Part shown: piece after piece, positions 60,052 through 64,000 of the stretch
How the letters are laid out: every line of letters starts with the position of its first letter
Numbering within the stretch: the first letter of the stretch is position 1
Assembly: GCF_013459645.1 (NCBI RefSeq)
Contig: NZ_CP054862.1
Location: forward strand, 195,515-259,514
DNA: 64,000 nucleotides
Reading direction: 5' to 3'
Source of the DNA: Martelella sp. NC20
Lineage (GTDB): Bacteria; Pseudomonadota; Alphaproteobacteria; Rhizobiales; Rhizobiaceae
Notes under the pieces: model-generated
What the model was told of the DNA's origin: nothing
Databases searched by the model: none
Seen by the model: only the letters and a program-made list of their open reading frames with translations
Translations under genes and position numbers: made by a program

Positions 60052-61251
60052 TCAACCGGAAAAGAAGCGGCTTGCGTCCGGCGTGTAACGGGCCACCTGA
60101 TCGGGGTCGAGATCGATGCCGAGGCCGGGGCGGTCCGGGATCGCGAGGAAGCCTTCGTGGTCAAGCCGGAACGGTTCGCGCGCCAGACGGTCGACATAGG
60201 CGCTGCCGCCGATATACTCGACGAGATCGCAACCGGAAACCGCCGCAGCCAGTTGCAGGTCGGCGGCAAGGCCGAGCGCGGTGTTCCAGCCGTGACCGAT
60301 ATAGCGGATGCCGAATTCCTGCGCCATCCAGGCGATCCGCCGTTGCTCGCTGATCCCGCCGACCTTGGTGACGTCGGGCTGGACGATGTCGAACGCGCCG
60401 CCCACCAGCCATGGCGTATAGGCCTGCCGTCGGGTCAGTACCTCGCCGCCGGCTATGGGAACGGGGCTCGCCTTGCGCAAGGCGATGAAATCGTCGAGGG
60501 CGTCGGGCGGCAGGGCTTCCTCGAACCAGCCGACGCCATAGTCCTTCAGCATATGCGCGGTGTTGAGCGCCCATTTCAGGCCGTTCGGCCAGAAGGCATC
60601 GCTGGCGCCGGCATCGACGAACAGGCGCGCGTCGTCACCGGCGGCCTGCCGCACCGCGCGGACAATCGCCTCATCGAGCTTTGGGTTGTCGCGGCGGCCG
60701 AACGGTCCCCAGCCGATCTTGAAGGCACGGAAACCGTGATCGCGATGGGGGGCGATCACGTCGGCCATCCGCTCCGGTTCATCCATCAACAACGAGCAAT
60801 AGGGCTGGACCCGGTCGCGGTAGCGCCCGCCGAGCAAGCGCCCGACGGAAAGACCGGTGGCCTGCCCCAGAATATCCCAGAGGGCGATGTCGATGCCGCT
60901 GATCGCATGGGTGATCGCGCCGCCGCGGCCCATCCAGAATGTATTCTGGTGGAGCTTTTCGCTCACCCGTTCCGGTTCCAGGGCGTTCTCGTCGGCAAGC
61001 AACGGCATCAGCACGTCGACGGCGGCCTCGACTAGGCGGCCATTGGTGAACACGCTGCCATAGCCGGAAATTCCGGCATCGGTATGGACGGCCACCAGCG
61101 CGTGAACGGAATCCTCCGCGGCAATCTCGCTGCTCCATCCGCCTTGCGGGCTTTCTCCCCGCAGCGGTGCAACGCGCACCGCGGTGATGCGCGCCGGGGG
61201 CAGGGTCGCCTTGTTCTGCCGGGGGGAAGGCCTGTCGGTGGGCGAATGCAT
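60052..61251 (-). CDS. Mandelate racemase/muconate lactonizing enzyme family dehydratase
   Basis: A 399-residue enolase-superfamily enzyme. KIGWG near residue 190 provides a catalytic Lys. The magnesium ligands are Asp in LFVDAGAS, Glu in WFEEALPP and Glu in IAGGEVLT; the His-containing GHGWNTALG near 318 supplies the other acid-base residue, with QPDVTKVGG before it. This pattern is that of acid-sugar dehydratases. The gene heads the minus-strand pair and faces the deacylase gene. Which acid sugar it takes cannot be told from sequence. Confidence 0.88.
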   Translation of the reverse strand: MHSPTDRPSPRQNKATLPPARITAVRVAPLRGESPQGGWSSEIAAEDSVHALVAVHTDAGISGYGSVFTNGRLVEAAVDVLMPLLADENALEPERVSEKLHQNTFWMGRGGAITHAISGIDIALWDILGQATGLSVGRLLGGRYRDRVQPYCSLLMDEPERMADVIAPHRDHGFRAFKIGWGPFGRRDNPKLDEAIVRAVRQAAGDDARLFVDAGASDAFWPNGLKWALNTAHMLKDYGVGWFEEALPPDALDDFIALRKASPVPIAGGEVLTRRQAYTPWLVGGAFDIVQPDVTKVGGISEQRRIAWMAQEFGIRYIGHGWNTALGLAADLQLAAAVSGCDLVEYIGGSAYVDRLAREPFRLDHEGFLAIPDRPGLGIDLDPDQVARYTPDASRFFSG

Positions 61252-61312
61252 GGTCTACTCCAGAAAAATTGCTGATCGAGCGCCCCAAGGCACCTTGACA
61301 GCCATCAATATA

Positions 61313-61327
61313 GTATACAATCATACG
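61313..61327. promoter_or_regulatory. GntR operator candidate between dehydratase and deacylase genes
   Basis: GTATACAATCATACG followed by A resembles one orientation of the palindrome at 54814-54833 (GTATACTATTATACGA; 14 of 16 positions agree). It lies 31 bases before the deacylase start and 62 before the dehydratase start, so one regulator could control both. Confidence 0.65.
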
Positions 61328-61357
61328 AAACAAGTCCATTTTGAACAGGAAACCGAT

Positions 61358-62392
61358 ATGAGCGACACAGCGGCCAGGAGCCGGATCGTCTGCACCATCG
61401 ACTTCGACAAGAGCGGCCGGCAGACGGGCTATGCGCGCGCGCCGCTGTCGCGCAACAATTCCGGCTGGGGAACGGTCGAGATTCCGATCATCGTCGTCAA
61501 CAACGGGCGCGGCCCGACGGCTCTTCTGACCGGCGGGGTTCATGGCGACGAATATGAAGGTCCGATCGCGATCTCGCGGCTGGCGAAGAGCCTGAAGCCG
61601 GAAGACGTGCAGGGGCGGGTCATCATGATGCCAGCCGTCAATATCCCGGCGATCATGGCCGATACCCGGCTGTCGCCGATCGATGGCTGGGACATCAATC
61701 GCTGTTTTCCGGGCAACCCGAAGGGAAGCTTCAGCCAGATGCTGGCTCACTTCCTCGACAGCGTCATCCTGCCGATGGCCGATATCTCGGTCGACATGCA
61801 CACAGCCGGCCATTCCTTCGATTCCGCGCTTTCGACCAACATGCACCACGTGTCCGATCCGCAGATCCGCGAAAAGACGCTCGCCGCAGCAGCAGCATTC
61901 GGCGCGCCGTTCAATGTCGTCTTCGGCGGCGTTGATGAAGACTCGACCTTTACCTCCTGCGTCGAACGGCGCGGCATCATTTCGCTTGGCACCGAGCTTG
62001 GCGGCTGGGGCAGGGTGAATATCGAGGGCGTCCGCATCGGCCGGCGCGGCATCGACAATATCCTGAAGCATATGGGCGTCATCGAGGGTGAGCCCGACAC
62101 GGTGCAGCGCGACGGGTCGGCTGCGACGCGGCATATGATGGTCCGCGATCCCGAGTCCTACGTCTTTGCCCCGCGCGCCGGCCTGTTCGAGCCGACCCAT
62201 TATATCGGCGAGGCAGTGCGGGCCGGCGAGGTCGCCGGCTATCTGCATTTCATCGAGGATGTCGATTGCGAACCGCTGACGCTGACCTACCGCAAGGACG
62301 GCATGATCTGGTTCGGCGCCGGCCCCGGGCGCGTGGCGCGCGGCGATGCCCTGGCGGTGATCATGGAAGAATACAACTGGCCGGAACGCTGA
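61358..62392 (+). CDS. Succinylglutamate desuccinylase/aspartoacylase-family deacylase (DoeB-like)
   Basis: A 344-residue zinc carboxypeptidase-fold deacylase. Zinc ligands are expected from GGVHGDEYEGP near residues 60-70 (His and Glu) and from VDMHTAGHSFD near 147-157; INRCFPGNP near 114-122 is the substrate-carboxylate site. Family members remove an acyl group from an amino-acid nitrogen, as DoeB does with N-acetyl-diaminobutyrate. AGGAAAC precedes the ATG at 61358. It lies in a block with a Dpp-type importer and an M81 peptidase, which suggests breakdown of an acylated amino acid. Confidence 0.87.
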   Translation: MSDTAARSRIVCTIDFDKSGRQTGYARAPLSRNNSGWGTVEIPIIVVNNGRGPTALLTGGVHGDEYEGPIAISRLAKSLKPEDVQGRVIMMPAVNIPAIMADTRLSPIDGWDINRCFPGNPKGSFSQMLAHFLDSVILPMADISVDMHTAGHSFDSALSTNMHHVSDPQIREKTLAAAAAFGAPFNVVFGGVDEDSTFTSCVERRGIISLGTELGGWGRVNIEGVRIGRRGIDNILKHMGVIEGEPDTVQRDGSAATRHMMVRDPESYVFAPRAGLFEPTHYIGEAVRAGEVAGYLHFIEDVDCEPLTLTYRKDGMIWFGAGPGRVARGDALAVIMEEYNWPER

Positions 62393-62394
62393 TG

Positions 62395-62456
62395 GAGCGT
62401 CTGGCAAAATAGTGGAAGCCGGTTTTTCGCTAAACCGACGCGCCAGAATAAGGAAA
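62395..62456. repeat. Dispersed rhizobial-type repeat, copy 2
   Basis: This stretch aligns with 43872-43938: AGTGGAAGCCGGTTTTTCGC and ACCGACGCGCCAGAATAA are the best conserved parts. The left arm has diverged, so the hairpin is weaker than in copy 1. It lies between the deacylase stop and the M81 gene. Confidence 0.7.
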
Positions 62457-62474
62457 CCGGAGCAAAGACTGAAG

Positions 62475-64000
62475 ATGAAAAAGGTTCTGATCGTGGAATG
62501 CATGCAGGAGATATCCTCCTTCAATCCCGTTCCATCGCAATACGAGAACTTCGAGATCGAGCGCGGCGCGGCGCTGCTTGCCCACAGGGACAAGAATACG
62601 GCCATCGGGGGCGCGCTTTCGGTGCTGGAGGGCAACGGCGACATAGAGGTGGTTCCGACCTTCGCCGCCCGGGCGGGCAGCGCCGGTCTCCTGTCCTCAT
62701 CGGGCTGGGCGCAGCTTTCGGGCGAACTGCTCGCAGCCGTCGGCGAGCGGATCGAGGATGTGGACGGTATCTACGTCTCGCTGCATGGCGCGATGGGAGC
62801 GGACGGGGAACTGGATCCCGAAGGCTATCTGCTTGCGGAAATCCGCAGGATGGCCGGGCCGGGAAAGCCGATCGTCATCTCGCTCGACCTGCACGGCATC
62901 CTCACCGACCGCATGATCCGTCAGGTCGATGCGATGGCGATCTACCATACCTATCCGCATGTCGACTTTGCCGATACGGGCGCCCGGGCAGCGCGGCTGC
63001 TCGTCGATCTGCTGCAGGGGCGGCGGCGCCCGGTCGTGGCGCGCGCCGTCATCCCCGCTCTGGTGCGCGGCGACGAACTGATCACCCGCACCGGCTGCTA
63101 CGGCGACCTCATCGGCGAATGCCGGCGTCTCGAGCGGGAGGGCACGGCGCTTGCCGCCGGCATCATGATCGGCAATCCGTTTACCGATGTGCCGGAACTC
63201 TGCTGTCAGGTCATCATCGTTACCGATGGCGATCCGGAGACGGCCGCGAGCGAGGCCGAGCGACTGGCGGCGGAATTCTGGCCGATGCGTTACCGCATGC
63301 AGGGCAAACTCATCGCGCTTGATCGCGCCATCGCCCAGGCCCGGACCATCGACGGGCCGGTCTGCTTTACCGACGCCGCCGATGCGACGTCCTCGGGCGC
63401 GACGGGCGATTCCAACGTGATCCTGCGCGCGCTCGGGGAGGCGGGCTATCAGAAGCGCGTTCTGGCGCAGATCGTCGATCCGGCCGCGGCGGAGGCCGCC
63501 CATCGCGCCGGCGTCGGCGCGCAGATCGAGGTCACGCTCGGCGGTGCGATGGACCCGGAACGGTTTGCGCCCATGCCTGTCAGCGCGCGGGTCAGGCTTC
63601 TCTCGGACGGCTCCGGCCGGCTGGAAACCATGCGGCTGCCGCTCGACGCCGGCCCGACGGCCGTCCTCGCCTTCGACAATTTCACCGTCGTTGTCATGAG
63701 CCGTTCGGTCAGCCTGTTCGATCGCGCGATGTATTTCGCGAACGGGCTGGACCCGGCCGATTTCGACCTCGTCGTGGTCAAGTCGCCGCACACGGAATAC
63801 GCCATGTATGATCAGTGGGTGGAAAGAAATTTCAACATAGACGCGCCGGGCGCGACCTCGGCCGATATCCGCCAACTCGGCCATACCATCTGCGCCCGGC
63901 CGGTGTTTCCGCTCGACGACATCGATGACTTCGTTCCGCAAGCCACCCTCTACAGCCGCCCGTCAGTGCCGCCAGCGGCAGGAAGCGCCGGATCCCACGC
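62475..64000 (+). CDS. M81-family metallopeptidase (MlrC-like), cut by window end
   Basis: At least 508 codons from the ATG at 62475 without a stop before the window ends, close to the full family length of about 490-510. The M81/MlrC features are IVECMQEISSFNP at the start, VSLHGAMGADGELDPEG near residues 100-116, ISLDLHGILTDRMI near 135-148, AIYHTYPHVDFADTG near 156-170 and TDAADATSSGATGDS near 298-312. MlrC hydrolyses a peptide or amide bond with zinc; most relatives have unknown substrates. It follows the deacylase on the same strand. Confidence 0.88.
   Translation, partial: MKKVLIVECMQEISSFNPVPSQYENFEIERGAALLAHRDKNTAIGGALSVLEGNGDIEVVPTFAARAGSAGLLSSSGWAQLSGELLAAVGERIEDVDGIYVSLHGAMGADGELDPEGYLLAEIRRMAGPGKPIVISLDLHGILTDRMIRQVDAMAIYHTYPHVDFADTGARAARLLVDLLQGRRRPVVARAVIPALVRGDELITRTGCYGDLIGECRRLEREGTALAAGIMIGNPFTDVPELCCQVIIVTDGDPETAASEAERLAAEFWPMRYRMQGKLIALDRAIAQARTIDGPVCFTDAADATSSGATGDSNVILRALGEAGYQKRVLAQIVDPAAAEAAHRAGVGAQIEVTLGGAMDPERFAPMPVSARVRLLSDGSGRLETMRLPLDAGPTAVLAFDNFTVVVMSRSVSLFDRAMYFANGLDPADFDLVVVKSPHTEYAMYDQWVERNFNIDAPGATSADIRQLGHTICARPVFPLDDIDDFVPQATLYSRPSVPPAAGSAGSH

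Noticed and set aside
60779..62644. A 621-codon open frame on the minus strand
   Set aside because: It is antisense to the deacylase, and at its end runs over the dehydratase gene in the wrong frame. It has no family character.
1..64000. tRNA, rRNA, riboswitch or CRISPR features
   Set aside because: No cloverleaf, conserved rRNA block, known riboswitch core or regularly spaced repeat was noticed. A covariance-model search was not possible, so short RNAs may have been missed.

Overview
The window looks like an accessory, catabolic part of the genome of an alphaproteobacterium of the order Hyphomicrobiales (Rhizobiales). The evidence is high GC by eye, protein sequences of rhizobial type, dispersed rhizobial-type palindromes (18295-18364, 43872-43939, 62395-62456), and the density of ABC uptake operons, each paired with its own regulator. 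No rRNA, tRNA, CRISPR array or replication gene was seen. I cannot tell chromosome from megaplasmid.

Layout. (1) 1-7041: a carbohydrate ABC operon on the minus strand (TIM-barrel isomerase, binding protein, two permeases, ATPase, GMC oxidoreductase cut by the window edge), with a divergent LacI regulator and two LacI-type operators between them. (2) 7280-10600: a gene graveyard. It holds a frameshifted hydroxyacid dehydrogenase start, a second LacI regulator, a DppC stub, a decayed TauABC/SsuABC-type transporter whose ATPase carries a tiny internal inversion, and the end of an ISAs1-family transposase. (3) 10772-18297: an island of visibly different composition with DUF4387, AtuA/DUF1446, a Fe3+/polyamine-type ABC transporter, a GntR regulator and an alpha/beta hydrolase. 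Debris lies on its right side (18422-19771): a group II intron reverse transcriptase fragment, interrupted by a twin-hairpin insertion and fused to a sulfatase fragment. (4) 19882-24791: a D-erythronate-type pathway (DenD, OtnK, OtnC, OtnI, plus a GlcG/HbpS protein and a GntR regulator), divergent from a ribose-type ABC transporter, an LVIVD beta-propeller and an FAD oxidoreductase (25216-31790). (5) 32242-42618: a minus-strand regulon with a polyol-type dehydrogenase, a ribose-type transporter with two different permeases, an SMP-30 lactonase, a GntR regulator, a split transketolase and an SDR. (6) 43150-43775: an AbrB-Doc toxin-antitoxin pair. (7) 44129-53848: a TetR regulator divergent from a Liv-type transporter, acyl-CoA synthetase, M24 peptidase and aldehyde dehydrogenase, with three copies of one operator. 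(8) 54031-64000: a GntR regulator divergent from a Dpp-type transporter, two SDRs, an enolase-superfamily dehydratase, a succinylglutamate desuccinylase-like deacylase and an M81 peptidase cut by the window end.

How it works together. Most blocks follow one plan: periplasmic capture and ABC import, then oxidation or isomerisation by one to four enzymes, under a local repressor whose palindromic sites can be read in the divergent promoters. The least explained blocks are the DUF1446/DUF4387 island, the kinase-less split transketolase regulon, and the propeller plus FAD oxidoreductase pair beside the erythronate genes.
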